Origin: Polyangiaceae bacterium | Lineage (GTDB): Bacteria > Myxococcota_A > Polyangia > Polyangiales > Polyangiaceae | Reading direction: 5' to 3' | Length of the DNA stretch: 64,000 nt | Assembly (NCBI GenBank): GCA_020633235.1 | Contig: JACKEA010000009.1 | Coordinates: 1 to 64,000 of the forward strand | Shown here: positions 43,933-54,200 of the stretch, piece by piece | How the letters are laid out: the number at the start of each line of letters is the position of its first letter | How positions within the stretch are numbered: the stretch's first letter is position 1 | The notes under the pieces: model-generated | What the model saw: only the letters and a program-made list of their open reading frames with translations | What the model was told of the DNA's origin: nothing | The model's database searches: none | Translations under genes and position numbers: made by a program

Positions 43933-44982
43933 TCAGATCTTCTTGTACTCCTCGACGAACTCCCAGTCGGCGATCAGGTGCTTCTTGAGCAGCAGACTGA
44001 GCAGGGCGGCAAACAAGGCCTCCCAGCGCACGTTCTCCCCCAAGATCTCGGTGGCGTCCGCACCATGAGCCACGGCGCGCAGCGCCGCCACCAGATCTCG
44101 AGCCGTCAGATCCGCACCCGGCGCGGCTTCCTCGCTGCTCGTGGTGGAGGCGGCGCGCTTGGCCGGAAGGTTCACCTGGGTGCCGTCCAGCAAGGTCAGG
44201 GTGATCATGCGACCGGGAGCGCCTCGCTTGGGCGCCGGCATGTGGACCTCACGCGCGGAAATCGCAGGCGCGCTTTCGGGGGGAGGGGTCTCCGTGCGCG
44301 GCCGAAGCACCGCCTCCCGAAGTGCCGCAGGACCTGGCGGCTGAGCTTCCGGGGGCTCCGACGTGCGCCCGGGGGGCTCTGATGTGCGCTCGGGGGGCTC
44401 CGACGTCGACTTCGCCATTGGCGGGGTCGAAACTGGCTTCGGCGGAGGCTCCGAGGATTCGCCTCTAGGCTCCGGGCGCGCTTCACTTGCGACCTCGGCC
44501 TCCGCTTCGGACAGGGACGCGGAGCGCTCTCCACCGCCACCGTAGTACACGCGGATTGCCGACAGGATGTCGGACGGCGGTGCGATCATCGCCCGCACGG
44601 GCAAGCCGGCAAACTGCTGGATGTCCTGCTGAGCGGCCTGGTTCGCCGGATCATCCATCGCCACGTACAAGGTGTTCCCTTGCCCGCGCACCCGCCGGAC
44701 GAAGATGGGGACCAAACAATGGCGCTCAGCCAGCTCTCGAGGCACCAAGTTGAGCAGCTGACGCGAGAAGTCGATGTGGTACAGCGACACCCACGGTACG
44801 CTGAGCTGCTGGCTCAAGATCTGGGTCACCTGCGTTTCGGTGACGACACCAGTCTCCACCAAGAGCGTACCTAGCCGGCGCCCATCCGATTTCTGCAGCT
44901 CCAGAACCTCTTCGAGCTGCTCTCGGGTGATGATCTGAGCTTCGACCAGAAGCTCCCCGAGCGGGACTCTCGGCGCCGTCAT
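43933..44982 (-). CDS. GspE-N (MshEN-type) protein without ATPase domain
   Basis: 349 residues. N-terminal 1-150 holds a T2SS GspE N-terminal domain, with the MshEN-type element RLGTLLVETGVVTETQVTQI and LSVPWVSLYHIDFS; MshEN domains bind cyclic di-GMP in some proteins. No PilB/GspE ATPase follows; instead a long Pro/Ser/Glu linker with SEPP repeats (TSEPPERTSEPPGRTSEPP) leads to a C-terminal helical region (about 255-349) with no family I recognise. May be a c-di-GMP or pilus/secretion regulator. Divergent from the Ser/Thr kinase gene. Confidence 0.65.
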   Translation of the reverse strand: MTAPRVPLGELLVEAQIITREQLEEVLELQKSDGRRLGTLLVETGVVTETQVTQILSQQLSVPWVSLYHIDFSRQLLNLVPRELAERHCLVPIFVRRVRGQGNTLYVAMDDPANQAAQQDIQQFAGLPVRAMIAPPSDILSAIRVYYGGGGERSASLSEAEAEVASEARPEPRGESSEPPPKPVSTPPMAKSTSEPPERTSEPPGRTSEPPEAQPPGPAALREAVLRPRTETPPPESAPAISAREVHMPAPKRGAPGRMITLTLLDGTQVNLPAKRAASTTSSEEAAPGADLTARDLVAALRAVAHGADATEILGENVRWEALFAALLSLLLKKHLIADWEFVEEYKKI

Positions 44983-45194
44983 TCCGCGTCAGTCTACCAG
45001 CCGCGCTCGCCGTCACTGGAATGTTTCTGCGATAATTCGCGGACGCCGCCCCGACCCCACACTTGACCCCGCGCGGTCCGCGCCCCTCCCCTTTTCGCCT
45101 TTGCGCCCGGCGCCGCCGGGTCAATACTGGTCAGGCCCGCGGGCCCGAGCGCGGGCAGAAAGACCTCGATCCCGTGGTAACCTCCTCGAACGCG

Positions 45195-47849
45195 ATGCGA
45201 CCGTGCCCTCAGTGCGGTTCGGCGTGCTCGGCGGACCACCACTACTGCCCTGCGTGCGGGTTTCCCGTGGGCACCGTGGGCAAGTCCAACGAGGACAAGC
45301 TCATCGGACGCACTCTGCCGGGCGGCTACCACATCATCGATCTGATCAGCGTCGGTGGTATGGGCCGCGTCTATCGAGCGGAGCAGAGCGTTCTCGGGCG
45401 CACCGTCGCGGTGAAGGTCATCCACCCGCACCTGCTGTCGGACGAGAACTCCGCCGTGCGCTTCATGACGGAAGCGCGGGCAGCCAGCCAGCTCAACCAT
45501 CCAAACTCCATCGCCGTCTTCGATTTTGGACGTACGGACGACGGCCAGCCGTACCTGGTGATGGAGTTCTTGCGAGGCAAGGACCTAGCCCGGGTTGCGT
45601 GGGAGGAAGGCCCGCTGCCATTCGCACGCATCGTGGACGTGTTGCGCCAAGTGCTGGCAGCTCTTGGAGAAGCGCACGATCTCGGGATCGTGCACCGCGA
45701 CCTCAAGCCGGAAAACGTCATCCTGGAGCCGCTTCGGCGCGGGGGCGACTTCGTCAAGGTCGTGGACTTCGGCCTCGCGAAGCTCAAGGCGACGGATGGC
45801 CAATCGACCAGCGTCACCAGCCCCGGCATCGTGTGCGGGACGCCGGACTACATGGCGCCGGAGCAAGGCCGCGGAGATCCCATCGACGGGCGCAGTGATC
45901 TGTACGCGGTCGGCGTGATCTTGTTCCAGCTGCTGACCGGTCGCTTGCCCTTCGAGGCAGACAGCCCGACGCAGGTGGTGATGATGCACCTGTCGATTCC
46001 AGTGCCGGATCCCCGGCAGGTAGCGCCGGAGCGCAACATCCCGGAATCCTTGGTGGACGTGTGCTTGAAGGCCTTGGCGAAGGACGCGGCCTCCCGCTAC
46101 CAGGACGCCATCGAGTTCGCGGATGGGCTCAAGCAAGCGCTGGCCCTGGCCGAAAGCGGCCCCCCCGATCGCACCAGCTCATTGCCGCCCATGTCCCTGG
46201 TGCCCGGCAGCACCATGGCCTGTCCCGACTGCAACTCCGTCGTCCCCGTCGCTCGCTTCTGCTGCGAGTGCGGCATCCGACTCCCGGTCAAGGCCAATCC
46301 GCAGGACACCGCCCTCACCTTGCCGCTGCCCTTCCTGGGTCGCGACGAAGATCTCGCGTGGCTCGAGGACCGTCGCCAGCAGCTGGCGGACACGGTGATC
46401 GGCGCTCGCATCGTCGGGGAACCCGGCTCGGGCAAGACCCGGCTCCTCCGCGAGTTCTTGGAGCGCGCCGAGGCGGAGGGCGACTTGGTCGTTCAGGCGT
46501 CTCCTGATCCGTTTTGGTCCGAGGTCGCTTACCACGCCGTCCGGCAGGCGATCACGGACTTGGCCGGCCTGAGCTTGGAGGACATCGCCGCCAAGCGCTT
46601 CCCCAGCTCCAGCTCGGAAGCCCGACGGGGACTGGAGGACGTCTTCCACAACGGACGCCACGACGGAAAGCACTCGCCCCCAGAGCGGCGACACGCCGTC
46701 GCCGAGGCCCTACGCTGGGCCATGGTTCGCGCGTTCGAGCGCACCGACGGTCGCCGCGTGATCCTGGCGGTGGACGAGCTTCACCGCGTCGACCCTCCGA
46801 GTCGCTTCGCTTTCGCTGACGCCATCGGCGAGCCGCCGGAGGCCGGCGTGCTCATGATCTGCACCCACGCTCCCGGCTTCGAATCCGGCTGGGGCGCGAC
46901 GCATGCCGCCCGATTGCTCGGGGGTTTGCCGCCCCCAGCGCTGTCGCGACTGCTCCGCAAGCTGCCCTCGAACTTCTCACCCGTCGCGGACGAAGATCCC
47001 GGGCGCGGCGTGCTCCCCATGTACGTGGAGCAGCTGACTCGCTTCTCCATCGACGGAGGCAACGATCCGCCACCCCGCCTCGCGGATCTCATCGCGCAGC
47101 GCGTGGACATGCTCGACCCCGACGCGCGGCGTGCCCTGCAGGCCCTCGCCGTGCTGGGTGACCAGACGGACCTCAAGGCCATGGCGGAGCTTCTACCGGC
47201 GAGCCACCCGGTGGAAGAGGCGCTGTCGGTGCTGGTCCGGGCGGGCATGATCCGTCGGGACGACGGCACCGTGTCCGCGGATCACCCGCTGCTTCGGGAG
47301 ACCGTCCTCGCCGGCCTCCCCGCCGCGGTGCGCCGCGAGCTCCACGCCAAGGCGCTGCGAGCCTGCGAGAAGCGCTCCGCACCCATCGAAGCCCAAGCCC
47401 TGCACGCATACGAAGCACAGGACTCGTTCCAAGCGCTCTTGCTCCTGGAGCAAGTCGCCGAAAGGGCTGCGTCCCGCGGTGACACGGCGACCGAAGTGGA
47501 GGCTCTTCGGCGCGGGCTCGAGGTAGCGCGTCGCGAGATCGCCCGCGGTGAGCTCGACGATCCCCTGCGCGCCGTGCTGATCTTCAGCCGCAAGCTCGGC
47601 GCGGCGCTGACGCGCGCAGGCAACTTCGCGGATGCCGAAGGCGTGCTGCGAGAGGCGCTGGACATCGCCGGGCCGAGCGGCCCTGACCGCGCCAAGGTGC
47701 TCGGAAGCCTTGCCCAGGTCGCGCATGGTCGGCGACGCGGAGACGAAGCCCTGGGTTACATCGATCAGGCCATCGAAACGGCCCGCGAATCGGGGGCCTT
47801 TGACCTAGTCAGCGCCTTCAGCGACACGCGACGCGCCTGGGCCTCTTGA
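45195..47849 (+). CDS. Zinc-ribbon Ser/Thr kinase with AAA ATPase and TPR regions
   Basis: 884 residues. N-terminal zinc ribbon CPQCGSAC ... CPACG; Ser/Thr kinase domain (about 35-320) with GGMGRVYRAEQ, HRDLKPENVIL, VDFGLAKL and GTPDYMAPEQ; a second zinc ribbon CPDCNSVVP ... CCECG; an AAA-type ATPase with Walker A GEPGSGKT and Walker B-like VILAVDELHR; and a C-terminal TPR-like helical region. Cytosolic kinase of the myxobacterial signalling type. A GTG 21 bases earlier is an alternative start. The next gene is coupled at four bases. Confidence 0.85.
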   Translation: MRPCPQCGSACSADHHYCPACGFPVGTVGKSNEDKLIGRTLPGGYHIIDLISVGGMGRVYRAEQSVLGRTVAVKVIHPHLLSDENSAVRFMTEARAASQLNHPNSIAVFDFGRTDDGQPYLVMEFLRGKDLARVAWEEGPLPFARIVDVLRQVLAALGEAHDLGIVHRDLKPENVILEPLRRGGDFVKVVDFGLAKLKATDGQSTSVTSPGIVCGTPDYMAPEQGRGDPIDGRSDLYAVGVILFQLLTGRLPFEADSPTQVVMMHLSIPVPDPRQVAPERNIPESLVDVCLKALAKDAASRYQDAIEFADGLKQALALAESGPPDRTSSLPPMSLVPGSTMACPDCNSVVPVARFCCECGIRLPVKANPQDTALTLPLPFLGRDEDLAWLEDRRQQLADTVIGARIVGEPGSGKTRLLREFLERAEAEGDLVVQASPDPFWSEVAYHAVRQAITDLAGLSLEDIAAKRFPSSSSEARRGLEDVFHNGRHDGKHSPPERRHAVAEALRWAMVRAFERTDGRRVILAVDELHRVDPPSRFAFADAIGEPPEAGVLMICTHAPGFESGWGATHAARLLGGLPPPALSRLLRKLPSNFSPVADEDPGRGVLPMYVEQLTRFSIDGGNDPPPRLADLIAQRVDMLDPDARRALQALAVLGDQTDLKAMAELLPASHPVEEALSVLVRAGMIRRDDGTVSADHPLLRETVLAGLPAAVRRELHAKALRACEKRSAPIEAQALHAYEAQDSFQALLLLEQVAERAASRGDTATEVEALRRGLEVARREIARGELDDPLRAVLIFSRKLGAALTRAGNFADAEGVLREALDIAGPSGPDRAKVLGSLAQVAHGRRRGDEALGYIDQAIETARESGAFDLVSAFSDTRRAWAS

Positions 47850-47853
47850 AGCC

Positions 47854-48891
47854 ATGACCACGGCAGCGGATGGGGCGGTGCAGCTCGTCGCCCGCTGGGA
47901 TCTGGACAAGACCTACCTGCGAACCGAGTTCGACACGTTTTCCGACCTGCTGCGCACGGCCGTGGAACGACCGGACCGCAAGAGGAGCGTCCCGGGAGCG
48001 GCCGCGCTGCTCCGCGAGATCGGAAAGAGCGGTGCACGCATCCACATCTTGAGCGGAAGCCCGCGCCAAATGCGGGGCCGCCTCGAGGAGAAGCTCCTCA
48101 TAGACCGCGTGCGCTGGGACGACCTCACGCTGAAGCCCAATCTCGGCAACATGATGCGGCTACGCTTTCGCGCGATGCGGGATCAGCTGGGCTACAAGCT
48201 ACCCATGTTGCTCGCGGCGCGCGCGCGAGATCAACATGCCTTCGACGCCAACCAGGAGGTGCGCGAAGTGCTGGTCGGCGACGACGCAGAAGCCGACGCT
48301 TTCGTGTACTCGCTATACGCGGACGTGTGCGCCGGCAAGGTATCGCGCAGCGAGCTCTCACGCATTCTGACCCGAGGTGAGCTCTACCCGGACCAGGCAC
48401 AGGCAGCCCTGGCGGCCTTCGACGAGCTCGAACGAGCACCCGTGGTGCGGCGCATCTTGATCCATCTGGATCGCCAGACGCCTCCCAGCAAGTTCGCGGA
48501 CTACGGCGCTCGTGTCGTTCCGTTCTACAACTACCTGCAAGCCGCCTTCGTCCTGGCCGCCGACGATTGCCTACCCGCCGAAGCCGTGCTGCGGGTGGCT
48601 TCGGAGCTGGTCACCCAGCACCGGTTCGACTCCGACGCCCTGGCGCGCAGCTATCAGGAGCTGATGCGCCGTGGTCACTTGAAGGCGGGCGCGCTGCCTC
48701 GAGCGCTGCTGACCGCCCAGCGCGCCCTGGATGGGCGCCTCGCCGGGGCGGTGGAGGTGGAGCGGATGTGCGAGGCGTTGGCCGAGTTGCCCGCGGAGAC
48801 CACTCACCCGGGTCTGGAGCGCCCTGCCCTCGACTATTTGGAGCTCGCGGAGCGGCACCGTGGCGGGAGAAACCGGCACCGGCGCCGCTAA
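47854..48891 (+). CDS. HAD-like phosphatase (App1/DUF2183 type)
   Basis: 345 residues. HAD motifs: WDLDKTYLRTE (D16, D18), ILSGSPRQM with motif-II Ser, Lys in LTLKPN and VGDDAEADAF. The spacing and start resemble the DUF2183/App1 phosphatidate-phosphatase group, though sequence outside the motifs is weak. The C-terminal 150 residues are helical with an Arg-rich end. Co-transcribed with the kinase; a phosphatase paired with a kinase is plausible but lipid rather than protein substrates are typical of App1. Confidence 0.65.
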   Translation: MTTAADGAVQLVARWDLDKTYLRTEFDTFSDLLRTAVERPDRKRSVPGAAALLREIGKSGARIHILSGSPRQMRGRLEEKLLIDRVRWDDLTLKPNLGNMMRLRFRAMRDQLGYKLPMLLAARARDQHAFDANQEVREVLVGDDAEADAFVYSLYADVCAGKVSRSELSRILTRGELYPDQAQAALAAFDELERAPVVRRILIHLDRQTPPSKFADYGARVVPFYNYLQAAFVLAADDCLPAEAVLRVASELVTQHRFDSDALARSYQELMRRGHLKAGALPRALLTAQRALDGRLAGAVEVERMCEALAELPAETTHPGLERPALDYLELAERHRGGRNRHRRR

Positions 48892-49056
48892 TGAAACGCC
48901 GAAACGACCACAACCAGCACCGGCCCTTCGGCCGGCCCTGGAAAACCGTCCGCGCTACCGCTAGGGTGAGGTCCCCGTCGGCCAAGGTTGCCGACCGGCC
49001 CCATCCTTGATCGAGGCCTCGAGGGCGCACCCCCCGGCCCGAGGAGAGGTTTTCAC

Positions 49057-49665
49057 GTGGACAGCGATCTTGCGGAAGCGGTTTCCGCGCTCAAGGCGGC
49101 GTTCGAACGCCGCGCCGTGCCAGCCAACTTCGCCAAAGCCGACCCAGCGCTCGTCGAGAGCTTGCGGGGCCTGCTGCGCATCCCTCGGCGTTACCGTGAG
49201 TTCTTACTGCACGCCGATCCAGCGGATGTGGAAACGCGGACGCCTTCCGAGCGCGTGCGCTTGGTTCCGGCCGCTCAGCTTCAAGAGGAGCAAAAGGACT
49301 TCGCCCTCACGGATGCCGGAGAGCTGATCGACAAGCCAACGGCCGCGGGTTGGCGTCCGAGCTGGATCATCGTCGGGCACAGTGCGCTCTTGGGTGATCC
49401 CTACTTCCTCGACATCTCCAGTCCCGACGCCGAAGGCGACTGTCCTGTGTTCACCGCCATGAGCGGGACGGACCTGTGGAAGCCGCGCCTGTGCGCGTCC
49501 AGCTTCGCGCTGTTCGTTCGCATCCTGGCGTTGGGCATGGAGCTGGCAGAAGGGTTCGCGGACGACGACATCGACATGGACGACGAACAGGTGTTTCGGG
49601 ACACCTTCGGTCCGAAGATCCGCGAATACGACCCTGCAGCCCTGAAGGCGGGTCACTGGACGTGA
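49057..49665 (+). CDS. SUKH (SMI1/KNR4)-family protein
   Basis: 202 residues. SMI1/KNR4-type elements: RIPRRYREFLLHADPADV, the central WIIVGHSALLGDPYFLDIS and CASSFALFVRILALGMELAEG. SUKH proteins often act as immunity or adaptor proteins for polymorphic toxins, but no toxin gene adjoins. Start is GTG after GAGGAGAGG. Its stop overlaps the GTG of hisD, so their translation is coupled. Confidence 0.75.
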   Translation: MDSDLAEAVSALKAAFERRAVPANFAKADPALVESLRGLLRIPRRYREFLLHADPADVETRTPSERVRLVPAAQLQEEQKDFALTDAGELIDKPTAAGWRPSWIIVGHSALLGDPYFLDISSPDAEGDCPVFTAMSGTDLWKPRLCASSFALFVRILALGMELAEGFADDDIDMDDEQVFRDTFGPKIREYDPAALKAGHWT

Positions 49666-50963
49666 CGTCTTCGTCTCCCTTCTCCGTCGAGGCGGTGGAG
49701 GGGACGCCGGAGCTCGAAGCAGCTCTGAAACGGCTGCGCGAGCGCGGGGCCACGGATCTGGCCCGGGTCGAGCCCGCGGTGCGGCAAGTACTGGATGCCG
49801 TCCGCGACGGCGGCGATCAGGCCGTGCTCGCGCTGGTGCAGCAGTTCGAAGGGCGGCAGCCCGACCCGTTGTTCGTCAGCGACTACGGGGGTGCGGAAGC
49901 CCTCGCGTCGCTCCCAGCTGCCGTCGCCGATGCCCTTCGCGCCGCCGCAGATCGCATCGCTCGCTTCCACCAACGTCAGGCAGAGGAGCTTCGGAGCTTC
50001 GTCTACGACGAAGACGGCGTGCGTCTCGGTGCTCGCGTGACGCCGCTGGAACGAGTAGGCGTCTACGCGCCGGGCGGCAAGGCGCGCTATCCGTCCAGCG
50101 TGCTGATGAGCGCCGTCGTCGCCCGCGTCGCTGGCGTTCGCCAGATCTTCGTGGCGACACCCAACGCCAGCGCCGAGGTGCGGGCGGCGTGCCACCTGGC
50201 GGGAGTCCGCGCCATTCTAGACGCCGGCGGTGCCCAGGCGATCGCCGCGTTGGCCTACGGCACTGAGAGCGTTCCCAAGGTCGACAAGATCGTCGGCCCC
50301 GGAAACATCTACGTCGCAGCGGCGAAGCGTCTGGTATTCGGCGAGGTCGCCATCGACAGCATCGCGGGCCCCAGCGAGATCTTGGTCATCGCGGACGAGA
50401 CCGCAGACGCCGCAATCGTCGCCGCGGACCTCTTGTCCCAGGCGGAGCACGACGAGGCGGCCTACGCCCTGCTGCTGACCACCGAAGCGTCGTTGGTCGC
50501 GGCGGTGCGCCGCGAGCTCACGGCCCAGCTGGCCGACCTCCCGCGCCGACCGGTGGCGACGGCGGCGCTGCGAGACAACGGGATGGCCTTGGTCGTGTCC
50601 ACTCGGGAGCGCTTGGCCGAGGTCGCCAATCTCCTTGCCGCGGAGCATGTGGCGCTTCACGTGCGGGACCCACGCGCCTTGGCGGACCAGATCGAGCGCG
50701 CCGGCGCGCTGTTCATCGGGCCGAACACCCCAGAGGCCGCCGGCGACTATCTGGCCGGCCCCTCCCACGTCCTGCCCACTGGGGGCGCCGCGCGCTTTGC
50801 CGCGCCCCTCGGCGTCTACGACTTCGTCTCGCGCAGCTCCGTCATCGAGTACACCGCGGAGGCCCTCTCGGCCCATGGGCCCGCCATCGAGGCCTTGGCT
50901 GAGGCAGAAGGCCTCGGCGGCCACGCCCGCGCCGTCAGCATCCGGACGCGTCGAACCTCGTAA
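49662..50963 (+). CDS. hisD: Histidinol dehydrogenase
   Basis: 433 residues, normal HisD length. VGVYAPGGKARYPSS, KIVGPGNIYVAAAKR, active-site QAEHDEAA, and GPSHVLPTGGAARF for Zn ligation. Converts histidinol to histidine with two NAD+. Start GTG in overlap with the SUKH gene. No other his genes are in the window, so it stands apart from a his operon. Confidence 0.95.
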   Translation: MTSSSPFSVEAVEGTPELEAALKRLRERGATDLARVEPAVRQVLDAVRDGGDQAVLALVQQFEGRQPDPLFVSDYGGAEALASLPAAVADALRAAADRIARFHQRQAEELRSFVYDEDGVRLGARVTPLERVGVYAPGGKARYPSSVLMSAVVARVAGVRQIFVATPNASAEVRAACHLAGVRAILDAGGAQAIAALAYGTESVPKVDKIVGPGNIYVAAAKRLVFGEVAIDSIAGPSEILVIADETADAAIVAADLLSQAEHDEAAYALLLTTEASLVAAVRRELTAQLADLPRRPVATAALRDNGMALVVSTRERLAEVANLLAAEHVALHVRDPRALADQIERAGALFIGPNTPEAAGDYLAGPSHVLPTGGAARFAAPLGVYDFVSRSSVIEYTAEALSAHGPAIEALAEAEGLGGHARAVSIRTRRTS

Positions 50964-50983
50964 CGCGTCGCGTAACGCAGCGC
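50960..50983 (+). repeat. 12-base direct repeat over the hisD stop
   Basis: Two tandem 12-base units, GTAACGCGTCGC and GTAACGCAGCGC, the first including the hisD stop codon. Possibly an operator for the protease promoter 25 bases downstream. A TGACGTCA palindrome follows at 50991-50998. Confidence 0.5.
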
Positions 50984-51006
50984 GTCACACTGACGTCACA
51001 TCCTCG

Positions 51007-51035
51007 TTGCCAGTTAGAGGTCTAACGGCTAGGGT
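51007..51035 (+). promoter_or_regulatory. Candidate promoter of the metzincin gene with internal inverted repeat
   Basis: TTGCCA and TAGGGT spaced by 17 bases. The spacer contains GTTAGA-GG-TCTAAC, a six-base inverted repeat that could be an operator overlapping the promoter. The start codon is about 185 bases downstream, so a long leader is implied. Confidence 0.45.
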
Positions 51036-51223
51036 GCGCGCCGCCTTCCCGGCCGGTGAGCACCACGCCAAAACGGGCTGTTTCTGAGGGGAAACGTTCT
51101 GGCTCGGCTCTTGCCTATACCGCGACGGCTTCGACTTTGTCCTCGGGAACACGGTGTCGCGGCGACGCCCCCCGAGCGACAAAAAGCGACCGAACAAGCA
51201 CTGAGATCTTGAAGGAGAACGGC

Positions 51224-54200
51224 ATGAACTCGAGATGGACGAGAAGGCTCATTGCGGGCCTTGGACTCATCGCGCTGAACGCGGTGGGCTGCGCCCAGGA
51301 GCGTGAGCCCATCAACCAGGTTCAGGCGGACGCCCTGTCCAAGGAGTTCTTCGTCGGGAAGATTTCGGATCCGTCTGACGATCCGATCTTCTACTGGCGG
51401 AACTTCGTGGTGGATGGCTCCGAGGCCCAATCGATGGTGGGCATCGGGTCCTGGGGCGGTGTGGACCGCATCAAGTGGGAAATCACCGAGAACATGCTGA
51501 TCGCCCGCAGGGCGTACAACATCGCGGGTGACAACAAGGGTGATCCCGGGAAGACCAACGGCTCAATCGTCGCCGCCTACCCGATCACCAAGCACTTCGA
51601 CATCAAGCGTGCCTACAACCCGCAGACGGGCGAGGACCTGAACGTCGTCACCGAGAACACGACGGATCGAGTCTGGTACCAGCGCGACCACATGCGGGTG
51701 GATTGGTCGCTGAACCTGGTGGATACCCCGCTGTGGTTCGACATGTTCGCCGGCAAGGTCTTCGGTGACATCAAGGTCACCCCCCTCGCGTACTACGTGA
51801 ACGACCGCAGCAATCCGGACGCGCCGCACTTCGAGCCGGAGCAGGGCTATTTCGACGTCACCAGCAAGTTCTGGGTCGAGCCCGAGTCCACGCACATGTG
51901 GGGTATGGATATCCCCTCCTGCGTGATCCAGGGCCTGTACACTGGCTCTGCGGTCGACAGCTGCGACCCGCAAGAAGCGGTGGTCCGCAGCTCCTACTGG
52001 AAGATGGACAAGGTGCCCTCGGCGGCGGACTTCGAGCCGCTCGAGAACACGCACGCGGCGCTGGACATCGTCGGCAACCCCGGTGGTCTGGGCGACAGCT
52101 TCCAGGTTGGCATCGTGACGCCGCCCCGGGTCGAGTGGGATCCACAGTACGGCTACACGGACGCCGGCATGGAATCCCACATGCACGTCCACAACATCTG
52201 GAAGCAGAGCCACATCATGCGCGGCTCCTGCACCACGGATGCGGAGTGTGGTGGCGGCTCCTGCGTCCTCACGCCGGACGGCAACGGCGCCAAGGCCTGC
52301 ACGGTACCCTGCAGCTACGACAAGCGCGGAGATGCCGACAACAACGGTACGGACGACCAGTGTGAAAACGCCAACACTGGCTACAGCGGCAACCAGGGCT
52401 CGCAATGCAGCAGCCGTAACTGGTGCACGCTGCCCATCCGCGACCGGCGCATCAAGCCAGTCACCTACTGGGTCAACCAGGACATCCCCGCGGAGCTTTT
52501 GGACCACTGGGATCCGAACAGCGGGCAGCGTCTGGACGTCGGGTCCAGCGAGGATCTGATCGAATCCTGGAACCAGCTGATGCGCTTCAGCGTGGCCAAG
52601 GCTCGAGAAGTCGAGTGCCGCCGCACGAACACCGGCGACCGGGGCACGTGCCACGGCTACTATTTCTATCCAAACCAGACGGAGATGGTGAGCTTCGGCG
52701 CCTGGGACATCGAGAAGCCCCGCCTGAACGACGGCAGCCAGGAGAACGCCGCGGGTCTCGAGGACCAGGTGCTCACCATGTGCCACAACCCCGTGCGCCC
52801 GTACGACAATGCCGCCTGCGGCCCTCGGGGTACCACGGCTCGCGTCGGCGATATCCGTCGCAACTTCATGTACTACTGGCCCTACGCCTCCCGCGCGCCC
52901 TGGGGCGGCATCGCCAACTGGGAAGCGGATCCGGTCACCGGCATGATCATCGGTGCCGCCGCCACCACCATGGGTCGTTCCGCGACCTACGCCGCGGCCA
53001 TGGTTCGCGACATCATCATGGTGGCCAACGGCGAGCTCTCCTTCGAGGACATCACCAACGGAACCCCGGCAGCCCTGTATGAGAAGCGCCTGCGGGATGG
53101 CCGCACGCCGGAAGTCATGAGCAACGACGAGATCCAGCGTCGGGTCAGCATGATCGACGCAGAGCACGCGTCCCTCTCCATCGGCAGCCCGCTCAAGAAG
53201 GCGGCACCGTCGACGGCCCGGCAATCGCTGATGCAAATCGCCGAAACACAGAAGAACAGTGTCGCATGGCCCGGACCCCAGTCCACGTCCTACCTTGAGT
53301 ACGATGCCATCGCGAAGAAGGTTCGTGGCCAGCCGATTGAGACTCAGATGGTGGATCCGAACTGGGCTCTCGACGTCGCTGGCATGAATCCCTCTGACGT
53401 CACCGCCGATAACATCATGGACATGGTCTCGCCCCTGCGAGGCATGGACGTGGCCCAGACCGACAAGCTGAACCAGCTCGTGGATCTGCGCATGCAGGCT
53501 CGCGGCATCTGCTTTGGCGACATCTACGCTGGCAACGTTGGCAACCTGGATGTCCAGGGCGTCGCCAAGTGGTTCGCCAACAAGTACAACGACGACAGCA
53601 TCAAGCAGAACTTCCCCGAGTACGCGGAAGCGGATGCGGCGGCGCTGTCCAAGAAGCGTGCGGACCTCATCTACGATCACCTGTGGAAGGAAACCTACAA
53701 GGGCATCGCCCTCCACGAGGTCGGTCACTCCCTGGGCATGCTGCACCAGTTTGCGTCGTCCTTCGACAGCGCGAACTACAACCCGCAGTACTGGCAGCTC
53801 CGGACCCACGACGGCGACGCCACGGCATCCCAGAGCTGCAACGGTGCGGCCCGATGCAATCCCGGCGACACTGCCTGTATCGAGAACGACACCTGCATGG
53901 GTCCCCGTTACCTCGATCCGGAGACGGCGGACGAGATGGGTCAGGGCTCGGAATCGCGCCCCGGCATCAACTATTTCGCCAACACTTCCACCATGGAGTA
54001 CCAGAACGAGCGCTTCTTCGAGAACGTGGGTCTGGGTCAGTACGATCTGCACACCATGAACGTGCTGTACGGCCGCGTGCTCCAAACGTTCGATCCCGAC
54101 ATCATGAGCACGGACGAACAGCAGGTCTTCGCGCCCCGGCTCCTCAGCCAGCTCGTCGACTTCAACCTCGTCAATTCTGGCGTCGGAGTCGTTCACTACA

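Noticed and set aside
45008..45036. Sigma-54 or sigma-70 promoter upstream of the kinase gene
   Set aside because: TGGAAT...CTGC has GG and GC nine bases apart rather than ten, and GATAAT lacks a good -35.
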